Positions 11,056 through 23,600 of a DNA stretch of 64,000 bases are shown here, piece after piece (position 1 is the stretch's first letter; every line of letters begins with the position of its first letter). The notes beneath the pieces were generated by a model that made no database searches, was not told the DNA's origin, and was given only the letters and a program-made list of their open reading frames with translations. The stretch is from Albifimbria verrucaria (lineage: Eukaryota; Ascomycota; Sordariomycetes; Hypocreales; Stachybotryaceae): positions 744,001 through 808,000 of the forward strand of contig JAHREC010000013.1 of assembly GCA_020081605.1 (NCBI GenBank). Direction: 5' to 3'. Both the position numbers and the translations under genes were made by a program.

Positions 11056-14000
11056 TCAGAACTTCAGAAACTCCTTGATTCTGTCCCTGGTCCGGTGACG
11101 TGACCTCCTGCGGATTTGTGGCTCAGTCGATTCTGTCGGTGTCAGAGGTCGTGGACTCTCCTGGATTCGTGGTTCGACAGATTCTGCTGGTGTGATCAAA
11201 TTCTTCTTCGGAAACAGGTTCTCGAAAGGACTTATATCGTATCCACTTCCGGTAAACTTCTTGGCAAGAGAGTCAAGGTCATGAGCAGTTGTTGCCTTCA
11301 CAACACCGCCAGCCTGCGCCAACAGGCTAGCCATTTCGTACAGACAATCATTGCCGAAGCCTCGGGTTGAATGTAATGAATCCGGGTGGATCACATAATC
11401 AAGAGGTGTTTGGTTTATAGAATTCACGCTATTGACTGCGGAACCGAGTTTCAGTAAACATCGAGCTAGAGCAGGAGGACTGAAATGTAACAGCTGCCAT
11501 TGAGATGCCAGCCATCCGTTCTCACAAGTTGGTTGACGAGAACCATTGAATACCACAGATTTATAGAAATAGTCGGCTGAGCTGCTGTCTTTAGGATCCA
11601 GAAGATTCCTAGTGGCAGCATTGATCATAAGGTCAAGGTATGGGTTAGGCTCCTGTCTATCAGCCCATTCCCAAATTTTTGACATAAGATGAGCAGTACC
11701 GATGTGATCCTGCCCCAGTTTATAACCGTGCTTGAGTAGAACTTTTCCCATCTCAATTTCAGGAGTCCGTTTTTGCCTGGCTGGGAAATATAATGGAATT
11801 TGCTGCTTCAGTAATATGGCAAATAACGACACGTCTGACACTCGTGGATGCCAGCAAGCAGACTCATCGTGGTTGATGATTTCCTGAAGGTAGAGCTCAA
11901 GTCGTCCACAGGCAGCAAGGGCTAATCCTGAATATCCCATGTAGATTCCACATGCTTTCAAAGCAGCGTAGAACTCTGCCGGAAGACTGGAAAGATGCTC
12001 ATACTGGCTGACCCCTGTCGTCATCTCACTACCTTGGGCGTGAAACATAAAGTGGTGGCAATATTCTTCCGTTTTCCAAGTCAAGAACATCCGCGAATTG
12101 AATTTGGTAAGATAACTGTGCCCATTCTCCCACGTAACGCTTGCTCTATCGTCCAAGACGATATGTTTGAAAGCGCTAGCGGCAACCCACTCCCTGCAAG
12201 TTTGGTGCAACAACTGGATAGTATAGCTGCCGTTCAGTGGCACAACCTCGACAAGGCCGCCTGAGATTGCCCTGATATAATTGTCCACTTCCAGCTCACT
12301 GGCCTCGTCAAGCTCAAATTCCTGGTATGTGTGCACCGTGCTAGATCTAATCAGGAATCGGACCTCAGATCTCAGAATCGGAACATTAGATCTCAGCAGG
12401 CTCTCGAGAAGTATGTAGGTTTCTTGTCGAATGGCCGAAGGAAGTCGACCAATGATATCGGAGTAGTATGTATCCAACTCGTCGGGTAATGAGTCCAGCC
12501 GCTGGCGAATTTGCAGTGACGTATCGCCTGTGGCGGAGTTCGCACACTGAACCATATCTCTCATCACAAGCTTTACCCATAAGAATACGCCTCTCGCACG
12601 GTTAGCAATCTCGCCGACAAGCGGAAGAATAAGCGTCCTCGCTATGCTGTCTGCGCGCAGTAAACCGGTGCAATATTCTCGAATGTCCTCTTGGGTATAA
12701 TTATGAAGCTCAAATCCTGGTTGTGATTGGAACTCTTTGCGGAAAACCGGCCAGGGACGACTAGAAAATAGTATTTTAGTCCTGGTCTTGGATTTTGACG
12801 GCATTGTGGCTAAGTCTTTCAGAAAATCGCATATGACCTCGTGCTGCCCATCGTATTCGTCTAAAGCATCAAAGACCAAGAATAATTCCAGGTCAAATTT
12901 GGCCTGGCTCAGCGCAAGCCCCAGGCTCTTTTCTAGCTGCGACCTGCTCCAGGGCTTTTGCGAGATTTCTAATCTAGCTTTATGACGGTTCATTTGACGC
13001 TGAGCCAGCACATGGATGACGGAAGTCTCAGACTGCAGCTCCTTTGTCCTGATGAAAAGAGGATCCAACATCCTGCCCTTCGCCGATGAAAACACGGCCT
13101 GGATGTTTGTGAAAGATGTTCTCAAGCAAATTGACAATATTTGTTGATGCCGCCCATTCCTCGACCAAGTCTTCCACCGCATTCGAAAATCTCTTGGGTT
13201 CCCGGAGTCTATTGTTGATCGTATGCTTAACCCGATGCAGTATGTCTTTCTTTCGCTGGCGGTTGTCACGTACTTTTAAGACATCTGGCCACTTCTGGAA
13301 ATCATCCAGAATAATTTTCTTGATGGCCCACTTCTCGGAAACATCTAATTTTGGCAGAAGACGTTGGATGAGAGAGTTCAGTACAGTCATAGGATCTTGG
13401 GCGAGAATGGCTGTGAGCTCGCCTTGGCACTTGGGATGGATTTTATGAAGGTGAAAGAACTCGTGCAAATCATCGTGTAACGTTCCCAACCTTTCACGCT
13501 TTAAATGAAGCTGAAATTCACTGTCCAGAATAACATCGCGCATTATCGGACGAAGGCGAGGCTCTTCCTCTGGAAGTTGCGTTACCAAACTTCGAAGGAG
13601 ACCTTCGAATGACTTTTGAAGTAGTGTTCCTCGATAATGAAAGAAGAAGTTACCGATAATTTGGGAAGACGGCGAGTTCCATTTATGAAGAAGCTCTCTC
13701 GTACGTGGGTCATTGAGCAGGAATTTCATAAATGTCGATTTTCCAGAGCCGGGTTTCCCGCTGACCCAAAACAGCCCGGTTCCCTTCCTCAGCCACTCAG
13801 TTAAACCAACCGAGGCATTTTCGAATGCCCAGTGAAAACTATGGCCAAAATTCGTGTCAATTTGGTTCAACCGGCTGTCCCACTCGGGTGGTTGTATGGC
13901 ATGCAAGAGCACTAGAGGGCATGATTAACACTTTTGCAGGCTGGGAAATACAAGCAGACTCCTCCCGCCGAAAATGGGAGGTGGAGCTCTGAAGCTGTAC

Positions 14001-15370
14001 ATACATTCATTATCCCATTGCGTGTTTTCATCTGGAGACGAGGATGAACTATGGCCAGCACCCAGGAATCTTCGATTCTCTGCCGGCGCAATGGGCTTTT
14101 CGGGCTCAGCTTGCCCCAAGAGATGCTGAACGCCTGGGACACTCGGTATGAAACTCTCTCCCACCAAACAGATGTGTTTTAATTTGTTAACAACGACTGA
14201 TATTGCGGGGTGTCCTCGTAGGAATTTTACCATATTCGAATGATCTTCGTCAATTGGGATTGTCTCGAGTAGGTTGAATGCATGTGAGTCTCCAATTGCA
14301 GATTTTGGATCAACCATGACCGATTTTGGCCCCGTTCGCTTGTAAACGCCGTCACCATCCTTCTGTGAAAGAGAAGAACCGGGTTCTTGGTCAGAATGTG
14401 GATCAGACTAGTGGAGCATGGGACTAAGTAAAATTCCATCATTACCTCAACGGTGGGAGAAGTCCGGGTCTCGTATGCCCAGAACAGTTTCATGTGCTGT
14501 AAGAGAGAGATTCCTCGAAACTGGACTTCTAAGTGACTTAGAAATGGTGAGTGGTCTGAAAGGGCTTCTATAAGAGCTTTATTCGGTTGGTTTTCGACAA
14601 TGCTTAATAGATGCGAAATAGGCATTCCAACACTAGGTGTACCGAAGAAAATAGCGCCTTTGACCAACTGGAGCATTGATCGTAGGCGATCTGTGCCATT
14701 GGCCAACATGATTAGAAGCTTTTTAGTATCACGCCGCCTAGGCTGTGAGCCAGAAACATAAGTGGCTTGGTTGCTGTTTCGGCCCAGATGTTGGCCTGTA
14801 ATGATGATAACAGCGCTCCCGCAATATCGGCAACTGTTTGAAACGATTTGCTATTCACTATGCTCGTATCATAGCCGTATAGGAGAAACCTGATATTAGG
14901 AAGGCTTTGCGGTAGAGTATCACGGATCCACATGAACGATTTGTCGTCGCCTTTGGGTTGCCATGACCCAAAAGGGTGGCTAGCGAGGCCAGATATGGCA
15001 ATGCAGTCAAATTCATGATTTTCTAGGCTTGTTTCGTTCAAGGGTGTCAGGCCATCAAATTGGGTATCAAGGACGAGAGGTTCTGGCAATCCCGGAACTG
15101 CGAGACTCCAGAATGTAGGCTCTAGTTCCCCGGCTTTAAGGATTGCGACGCTAATAGTTTCGGTACTTGCTGAAATGTCAATGTCGCTACTTGAGTCCGC
15201 CATCGCTTCCACAATTCTACTGCTGGAGCCAAAGACGAGATCTGGACGTCACCGGCTGTTATGTATGGGTCATTGAGCGCAGTGGCCACCAGCTGAGTGA
15301 CTGCAAGCCTATCGGCATGAGCTGGTACATTTCTGAGTCGGTAAACCTTCGGCTTTGAGGCACCTGTCAT
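11056..15370 (-). CDS. NLR-like protein 1: SesB-type hydrolase + NACHT (frame interrupted)
   Basis: The start is taken at 15370 (MTGASKPKVYRLRNVPAHAD), a common opening for this class. An alpha/beta-hydrolase (DUF676/SesB-like) follows, with CIAISGLASHPFGSWQP and the nucleophile elbow FLAHSLGGV (about 14,735-14,760), then FFGTPSVGMP. An 83-nt intron (14363-14445) joins to KDGDGVYKRTGPKS. A second intron near 13,915-13,955 is likely. The NACHT P-loop GKPGSGKST lies at about 13,735-13,765, and the Walker B region LFLVFDALDEYDG near 12,850-12,890. The C-terminal about 450 residues show no recognisable ANK, WD or TPR repeats and end in two short Thr/Glu/Pro repeats and an Arg-rich tail. Fungal proteins of this build act in non-self recognition and programmed cell death. 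Frame breaks fall at C4 15128-15131, T5 14720-14724 and near 13,085. The last could be an intron I could not define. Confidence 0.75.
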
Positions 15371-16112
15371 TTCGGAACTGCCGTGACAGAAGGTCTTGGA
15401 CGGGGTGATAGGTGGACACGGTCGGAGACTCAGGAGTGAGGATACTGGCCCCAAGCGCTGGCGTGACTAAGAAGCAGGATTTTCAGCCGCTCCTAGGTGG
15501 CTGGCTTCTCGGCTAATCACCTTACCCTGTAGTCTCACAATCCGCAGCTTATCTATCAAATCGAATAAATAACTGATTAGCTATCTCTCTTTGCTGCTCT
15601 TTTATGAGTATTTACTATCGCTTGCTTGATATATAATATATTTTATATTGTATTGGGTGTGCAAGGGAAAGGATGAGCATTCGGCGTTGAATCTTAGTTA
15701 CCCTTGGTTAAGTTCTTCTCCTTGTCAGGGTAAGAAGATGGCAGCCTAGTTGAACTTCTAGGACCGGGCAAGTATGCACCAGGCATCATTCATTTTTCAA
15801 CATGAATGCAAGTCTTGCTTCCTACTTTACGTTCCGTACGAATTATCAATTGATCAAATGATATGTGACGCCCAATTCCACTTGACATCATCCTGATGTC
15901 GTTGTCATAACCTTCGAAATAACCGGTCTTGCCATCTTACAATATAGCCGAGGTTGAAGCAGCATCTACTTAATTCTGAAGCAGAAGAGGAAGTGTTTGC
16001 TATTTGTTCTAGAGCACCATGTAGATAGCTATAGTGTATATTCCTTGCTTTATATTTAATCAGCACATTATGTATTATCTGATAACTTCACTACCTATTT
16101 GGGAATTGATAG
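15371..16112. other. Intergenic region upstream of NLR-like gene 1
   Basis: No convincing coding region. Holds the presumed promoter of the minus-strand NLR-like gene. An AT-rich stretch occurs at about 15,620-15,655. Confidence 0.5.
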
Positions 16113-16442
16113 TTAACCCTTCCTTAAGAAGCTTTCACAGTTCTGGTTCATGCGTTGAACAAACTCGCCATAACAGGCTTGTGCAGAAGAAAGTCCTGGA
16201 AATAAGTATTCTCTACCCACTTATTCAACACCGCCATGGAGCTTCTTACTGTTGCTTCTTCACAAATTCCAATCTTTCGTGTTTATTTTCTCCAAAAGAA
16301 ATATTGTTGATGAGCTGTCCATGCGGACCTTCCACAATCTTCATCTCAGTAGCCAGTGGGAGAAACACTTTAACACCAAGTGGCTCGCCCACTGGTCAGT
16401 TCTTGTAATATGACCAGCCATTTCATTTTCCCACACGGACAT
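16113..16442 (-). CDS. Possible small protein of about 110 residues (doubtful)
   Basis: Starting from ATG at 16442, the minus strand gives MSVWENEMAGHITRTD, then GEPLGVKVFLPLATEMKIVE, then SSMAVLNKWVENTYFQDFLL, then GEFVQRMNQNCESFLRKG and a stop at 16113-16115. These blocks lie in order in different frames. Each step is explained by one missing base, the same type of break seen in surer genes nearby. The translation looks protein-like, with hydrophobic-polar alternation and few rare residues. I recognise no family. It could equally be chance, or a remnant of a larger decayed gene. Confidence 0.3.
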
Positions 16443-16703
16443 ACTTTAGGTACCGACTGGCTAAACCCAAACTTCCATCCCAATTATATTCACCTTAACA
16501 TGGTTTAGGTAGACTGTCAGAGTCCACAAAACAAAAGCCTCGACGTGGGGAGGGGTAGTCTAGATGCGGTAGCAGGGATACGTGAAGATTGGACGTTCAA
16601 TAAATAATGCAATTCTTAATCGCTGGTATTGTGATATGCAGAAACAACTATGGTAGGGTTCTCAAAGATAAGCCGTGAACTGGTGATAGGTTAGGACGCA
16701 GTC

Positions 16704-17729
16704 CTACTGGCCCTCTCCATCTCGTGTTTTGACAACGTCCGACTCAAAATATAGACCTGCCTGCTTTCTCAGTACCCCGTACATGGAGGAAGAATCCAAA
16801 GCTCGGCCTTCAGTCTCCCCATAGCGAGCTGCCTCATTCAAATGCTGCAGTGCAACCTCGGCTACCTCAAGCCTTGTTCCCGCCTCCTTAGCCACGGTAA
16901 TGCCATGGCCGACATCTTTCAAAGCAAGGGTCAAGTCCGAGTATGGTCGCTCATTTCTGGGGGCATGTATACGCCTGTGGTAATTCGCTTTGACATGGCA
17001 AGGGCAAGAGGTCCATACTGTTGCTCCAGTAGCGCCTCCATAGCTTCATTGCCCAGGCCGGTCTTCTCTGCGAGAACGTGTGCCTCGGCCACAATCTCCA
17101 TCATGCCGGCAGTAATAAAATTGCTACCAAGATGTTAGCGTCAATCATTTGTTTAGATCTGTCGCGTGGTTCCCATTAGCGCCTACCCAGCCGTTTTCAT
17201 TATCGTGGCTTGTCTAACGTCCTCGCCGAGCCTAATGATCCCTCGACCCATCACGCCGGTAATGAAAGGAGTGACAGCTTGAACCGCGCTTTCTGGACCG
17301 GCCAGGATCCAGAGGAGCTGGCCTTGTGCCGCAACCGGGCTAGCACCAAATACCGGAGCAGCCAAGAAGCTGGCCCCTCTTTCAGAAACACGCTGTTGAG
17401 CTGCACCCGTTGTTGTGGGATGCACGGTCGTTGTGTCCACAATCAACTTACCAGAGAGATTGGCATCTTCTGCAGTCATCAGATCAATTGTGGAGTTCAG
17501 CGCGGCATCATCACTCAGAGACATGAAGATTATGTCTGTGTTTGCCACAAGATCAGCGACGCTCGAAGCCGGCGATCCCCAATATCTTGGAGTGGTGCAC
17601 CACGGGAAATGGTTCGGTTAAAGAACATGACATCAGGGCCCCTGTGTTAGATATGTGTCTCTGAAGATTCATGGCCATTCCCAGGCCCATGGAGCCAAGG
17701 CCTAGCAGACAAATCAGCCCGACGGACAT
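16704..17729 (-). CDS. 3-hydroxyisobutyrate/6-phosphogluconate dehydrogenase-like oxidoreductase (frame interrupted)
   Basis: The start ATG at 17729 gives MSVGLICLLGLGSMGLGMAM, the Rossmann GxGxMGxxMA motif of beta-hydroxyacid dehydrogenases. Further on come TDIIFMSLSDDAAL, the family motif LIVDTTTVHPTTT and VFGASPVAAQGQL (compare the substrate-loop pattern PVSGG...A). A 63-nt intron (17124-17186) leads to the all-helical C-terminal domain: NFITAGMMEIVAEAHVLAEK, then LALKDVGHGITVAKEAG. The catalytic Lys of the family normally lies in KxxxN; here the intron falls just before N in KTAGN, so the residue is kept. The enzyme would oxidise a beta-hydroxyacid with NAD(P). Frame breaks lie at C4 17639-17642, C4 17577-17580 and G5 16959-16963, each explained by one missing base. 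Length and order are otherwise normal. Confidence 0.75.
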
Positions 17730-19186
17730 TTTGAGATCAGCTTGTGCCGCTCAAGGATCATTCTGCACTTCATCTGGTAGCAAATAACGAACCTATCCAG
17801 CCCACCCTCGGGTTAGGGTCTTTTGCTTTTGCGTAGCTGACTCCATTGTATTCTAGTCAGGTCTTTTGGTTGTTTGTTGTTTATTCCAGAACTGAGGGTG
17901 TCTTCATTTCCCAACACGACATCTTTACTCGGCAATTCGAAGCAGAGTGCGCTAATGACTCATTTACATGCATATTCATTGTGGAGCATTGGGGTTTCCC
18001 CTTGATCCGCTATGCCCATTTTCAAGCTAGCTACCGGTTAAGCAAACGCAGGCCGCCACAATGAGATGATGTTTGCAAAGAAGGCTTCGCCATAACCAGC
18101 TGATAAAACGTTGTCGCTAGTCAGGAGTCACGAGCTGAGGATCCTGGGCGGGGATCATGGTAGGCTTTGTTGCTGCAATTATGGGTCAATGGTCGTTAGG
18201 TAATGGACACGGTCGGTGACCCATGTTCAAATAGTATCGAAGTGTTGCAAATCCGATCAACACATGACCAGCAGCACCTGTCGGGAGTAGCTCCGGCAGG
18301 TTCCACAGACCATGTGTGGATTCTGGGGTCCCATTATTCCCTGACGATCTCAAGCTAGTGCTAGACCTTGCCTACTCTACCAACGATAATAGTGGCTTTG
18401 GGTAGCTGAAAGAGAATCCAGGAGAGCATGCCTAAATCAGTTACCTCATCCGAAGGGAATTCCCAACAAACGTTTGTACTTTGATTACATGGTACGATAG
18501 ATCAGATCTTGACGTCTTGGGAGAGGATGAGTCCCACTACCGGATGCCCCGAGTTACAAGGATTTCAACAGCAACTTACACTTGGCTGAAATTCTTACAT
18601 GCAGCGCTGGAATTGTTCTGGAACTTTGCCACATGCGCCACAAGTCGAAAGCATGTTACCTCATAGCAGATAGACGCATTCCGGTTGCCTCCTTAGCTTG
18701 AAAACTCATCCTCCAATGCTCTGCTAGCTCTTAGTTCGGAAGCCACACTTGGCCACGCGTATATCGTTACCACAATTGTGGATATCCCGTCTCGGGGAGG
18801 TCTGTGTGGTCTGCAGCTGTGCGTTTCACACGGCTCTTGGGGATCCAATGCCGCAACCGTGGGACCCTCCTCCTGATTAAAGCTACCTAGTGCCGGCGCA
18901 TCTGAGGGTCCGTTCCAAGGTACGGGATGCATTCAGCTGCATTCATTGGACAGACTCTGAGACGCCGTCGGGGATCTGTAGCTCGAATTGCCTGAAGCTT
19001 AAATACGGCGCTCCTTAGCCCTTCTCATTGCTAATCACAAACATATATAGCCAAGTACCCCTCTTTGCACCCGCAATGCCTTCGGCGTATTCCTGTGATT
19101 ACTGATTTCAGGGGCGGGTTGGCTTGCAGTCGTTGTCGAACCTTTCCACAGAGTGCTCCCGGCCGCCTTGATAGCACTAATTCAAC
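17730..19186. other. Intergenic region, divergent promoters
   Basis: This lies between the minus-strand dehydrogenase and the plus-strand membrane-protein gene. Nothing coding can be supported. A leader with pyrimidine-rich runs precedes the start at 19187. Confidence 0.5.
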
Positions 19187-20462
19187 ATGGCATCGACGCA
19201 GGATATCAAGGTGGCCTCGATGGCCGCGGGCTTCACGATTGGCTTTGGAGTCTTGACAGTTTGGGAAGCAGTAAAACAGACCAGGCAGAACCGAAATCCC
19301 TTACGAAGCACATACATCTACATGCTGTGGGGCGAAATCATTGCGAACCTCGTGATCGGTATCCTAGGTTGGGTCTTCCTCAATGGGCAAATAGGAGCTA
19401 CGTGAGTTCTGGTCCAGAGCTTCTGTTGAGATTATGTTCAGCTAATAAATCATAGCGTCCCGGTACTTGTGTCCATCTTGGCTCTGTGGGTTTTTGAGGT
19501 CCAACTACTTCTGCAAATCATCGTCAACCGAATCGCAATCATCGCCGAGAATGCACGAACAATCGCTCGGATAAAATGGGGTACGGCTATTATCATCACC
19601 TGTATCAACATTGCTGTGTTCTGCATCTGGGTCCCTGCCCATTTGGAACCTCCAGTAAGCCAGCTGTAAGTGTATTCACGAAGAAATTTTGTGCCGAATG
19701 CGTGGCTAACCGGCAAAGTTATGTGCGAATCAACTTCTATTGGGATCGAATGTCTAAGGTCCTGATTTTAATCGTCGACGCTGCTCTCAACTGGTACTTC
19801 CTGCGAACAGTAAAGATACGCCTTGTTCAACAGCACAACTTGAAGAAATATGAGCCTCTTGTGGGCTTCAACGCCAAGCTCATGCTGGTTTCTATCGCCA
19901 TGGATGTACGTATTGCCACCTGACGCGATATATATTTGACCAATTGATTAATTATCGTCTTTAGCTCATGCTTATTGGACTCATGTCCTTGCCGAACCCA
20001 GTTGTGTACATCCAATTTCACCCGGTCGCGTACATGGTCAAACTCAACATCGAAATGTCAATGGCCAAACTCATTACACGCTTGGCTCGCAGACAGGAAA
20101 CCGACATGACAGACTCAATTCATCGTACTCCACAGCGCAGCGGGCCTGACAGCCATGCTGCCGGCTCAGCCTGGAACCGCAGTAACGCCGTAGAGCTTAC
20201 CAAGCGGTCTCGCACCGCTGCCCGACACTCCGACTTGGAGTCTGGAGATTCTCAAGAAGATTTTGATGAAGATGCCGGTATTCGCAAGAAGACGGAGATT
20301 GTAGTAGAGGTTGAAGCGAGCCGACAAGACACCAACCCGAGCAATGGCCCGTCACAACATGTCGATGATGAGGTTCCTCTCACTTCGAATGCCGGGCACC
20401 CTAAGGGATATAATTATGGCGGTGAAGATAAGCGTGTTGCTTTCTCAGCGAATAGAAAGTGA
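19187..20462 (+). CDS. Fungal multi-spanning membrane protein, unnamed family
   Basis: Four exons are clear: 19187-19401, 19456-19665, 19719-19905 and 19965-20462. All introns are 53-59 nt GT...AG, and all joins keep the frame. The start MASTQDIKVASMAAGFTIGF is the only early ATG in frame. About seven hydrophobic segments follow, among them YIYMLWGEIIANLVIGILGW, VPVLVSILALWVFEVQLLLQ and GTAIIITCINIAVFCIWVP, with NWYFLRTVKIRLV and AYMVKLNIEMSMA at the last segments. The C-terminal about 125 residues are hydrophilic and presumably cytosolic, rich in Ser, Asp and Arg. I recognise this as a conserved integral membrane family of filamentous ascomycetes without an assigned function. It is one of the few multi-exon genes in the window with no frame break. 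Confidence 0.85.
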
Positions 20463-20603
20463 TGAATATAATGATACACTTTTTGATCCCATGCCAAAAG
20501 AGCCACAGCTGACCCAGTGATGCCGGTTTGAGGTTGATCATACATATATGTACTATTATCGCTTGTAATCTGGTCTACTTTCCTATTAAAATCAGTCCTG
20601 AGG

Positions 20604-23600
20604 CTACTCAAGTTCATCAACTCTGTTTTCCAACTTCTCGAGCCCTCCACGAATCCTCCACTCATGTTTCCTGGCACTATCGTGAAAAGCATTGTAGACA
20701 AACGCTGTCGATTTAGAGGAGAGCGGGGCTTTAATCATAGTATATGGAATGCAAGTCATCCAGATATGGCCTTGTGGCCCAATAATTGAAGGTTCTTCTA
20801 CCTTTTCCTTCTCATCAATCTTGGTGGCATCATCTTCCTTCTGGCTAACGGAAACCTGAACATGCGTGTTCTCTTCCAAGTTGCCTTTGAGCGGAAATGC
20901 TTCAAGTACCTCATGTAGGTAATCTTGCAGGTCTTGGACGGTAGGGTCCCGAGACTGATATCGCTGTCTTCTTAAGTCGTCTTGACTGTGTATATGTTCT
21001 GAAATTGGTGTTTTTGAGAGACAAAGCCCTTTTTTGAGTTAATTGTTGGCTGATCCATTCTGGTATTCTTATTTTAAAGAATGAATGGTTTCGACAAATT
21101 TTGTTTAGATTTTCCGGGGCTGTATAGTCACCCGGCTCTCGTTGCCGGACACAGTCGCTGCATAGGTCTACAGACAAGCAAGTCTTGCACGTAAATCTGG
21201 TATCCCAAATCGACCTCAAACAACGCCGGCAATCAATATTGTACCTTAGTTTCGAAGGCTTCGCATCCATGTTCTGTAGTGATCTTTGAAATGCAGTCTC
21301 CGCAAATCTCTCACCAGAGACTTGTAGCAAATATTTACCCAATTTTTCCCAAAGCAGTCCAAGACCTGCAAGATCCTGTAACAGTGCCGAGACAGAGTCG
21401 TGTATACCCTTGATAAAAAGGACAAATCCCGTTCTGATAACATGTTCTCTGTACTCAAGTAATCAGTTGCAGTCAGTCCGAACATGTCTTTGTTCAGAAG
21501 TAGTGCATCTTCGACCTTGGTTGTCTTCGCAGCTGTGAGTATCATGGCTGGAAACCCATCATGTCCGGCGGTCCGAGCCATTTGTAGAGAATTTTGGCCA
21601 AAAGCATCCTTTTGCAAAAGATCTATGTCGTCGCGACAAAGTAAAGCCTTCAACACACTCTTTTTATTGTGGTAAATAGCAACAGAGAGCGCCGATCTGC
21701 CATCCGCCGATTGTTGATTGATGTCAACACCACAGTTTAACAAAGCTGTAACAGTTTTGGCACGACGGTATCGAGCCGCAAGCATCAGAGGCGATGATCC
21801 GTCCCGGTTCAAAACATCGAGGTCCGAAGGAGCTGTTACTTTCAATAGATTCTCTACCACTTTCGTTGAGCCCTTGGCAGAGGCCGTGAGTAGATTCACG
21901 CCTTCGCAAATGAAATGTGTTTGTGCACCATTCCTGATGAGAAATTCGACCATGGAGTCTCTGCCATGTAAGCTTGCATAATACAGTGGTGTTGCACCAT
22001 CATCATCATTTATCTCGATTTTCGGGCACTTCATGCTGTCCAGCACAAGCTGAAATATTTCGAGGTTGCCACCTTTCGCTGCGGCATGAAGTAGATGTCT
22101 CCCACCAATAAGTTTACGGTCAACCTCGCGGCTAAGTATTATGCCTTGTCGAAGTAGTAGTTTAAATGCATCCACTTTTCCACTTGTTGCTGCTTCATGA
22201 AGCGGCGTTCTCTGCCATCCCCACTCCAAATGAAGTAACTGACTTGGTTCCACTTCATCTAAGAATGCTTCGATCACCTTCAAGGATCCTTCGGCACAGG
22301 CTAAATGGAAAGAACTTCTTTGCAGTGCGCTTTTCGGTATGGCACTAACACCTGCCCTTAAGAGTGTTCTCGTCATTTTCTCGCTAGATCCTGCAAGGAC
22401 AAGTGGTGTATCAAATAGACTGTCCTCAGAACCACAGCATAGGTCAGGGTCAGCGCCATATTGTAGTAAAGATCAACTATCTCTTGGTGCTCTTGTTCAA
22501 TTGCATAACCAAGAGCTGAGTTGTGGTAACAGTTGAGTGCATCAATATCGCATCCATGACGCAAGAGACTTTCGCATGCTTTAGTGCTCTCTTTGCGAAC
22601 TGCTATATGCAACAGAGTCATTCCCATCGGCAAGGATACTCTACTGTTTGCACCCGCATCCATCATGACTCGAAAGTGCCTTCTTGGCCTGAAATGAGAG
22701 CAATCATAGTTGCTGGCATGGGACAAGTAGTGTATATCTTGTCTGGACTAACACCAAGCGATATGAGTTTACGGACAATGCCTTCATGACCACGACAGGC
22801 GGCAAATTGTATAAACCCCATGCCCACAATATGTTCTTCTAGGTCAATATATGGAAGTAACTCCTCCAAGACAGAGAGAGACCCGGTACTTAGGGCGAGA
22901 AACCCCAGGAAATTCCGTCAGACGTTTGCAATTTAGCATTTGCACCGTATTGGAGAAGACATTTGGCGGTTTCTGTGTCATTTCTTTCAACAGTAACCTC
23001 CAAAGGGTATTTTCCAGCGGCACAATAAGTATTAGGATTAGCGCCATGTTCAAGTAATGTCTGAACAATCCTCGTATGCCCGAGACGAACAGCCTTATGG
23101 AGTGCTGTGTCCCCACGAATATTTACTATATCGACTTGGGCTCCTTCTTCCAATAACAAACATACGCTCTTCAGGCTTCCAGAAGCAGAAGCCCAGTGCA
23201 ATGGAGTAGAACCGTTGTCGTCAATTAGGTCAATATCATCGATGAAGGGTAGCAGTACGTCTAAAACACGCCCACTTCGGCCTGCAGCGAAATGAGCTGC
23301 ACTTGCCCTTGAACCTTCTCGTTGATATAACCGTCAATCGCCGAGGATTCTGAAGTTGCTTTTGTTGAAATATATGCTGATATCATTTCATGTACTTGGC
23401 TCATGAATGGTTGCGGTGATGGCTCCACATGTTCAGCCAAAATCACTTTAATGACTTCTGCTGCATCCCAAGAAGCCAGAACCAGGAACAGGGTTCCTAA
23501 TGTCGAGCTGTGATCATTTTTTGACGAGATAGAATGGCTTTGTCCTTGGTAAACTCCATCTTGCACTGCACCAAGACCTTGTTGCCAGACAAGTCCAGAT

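Noticed and set aside
16034..16408. 124-codon plus-strand ORF
   Set aside because: Composition looks random (Cys, Ser and Ile runs) and no family is recognised. The opposite strand reads more like protein.
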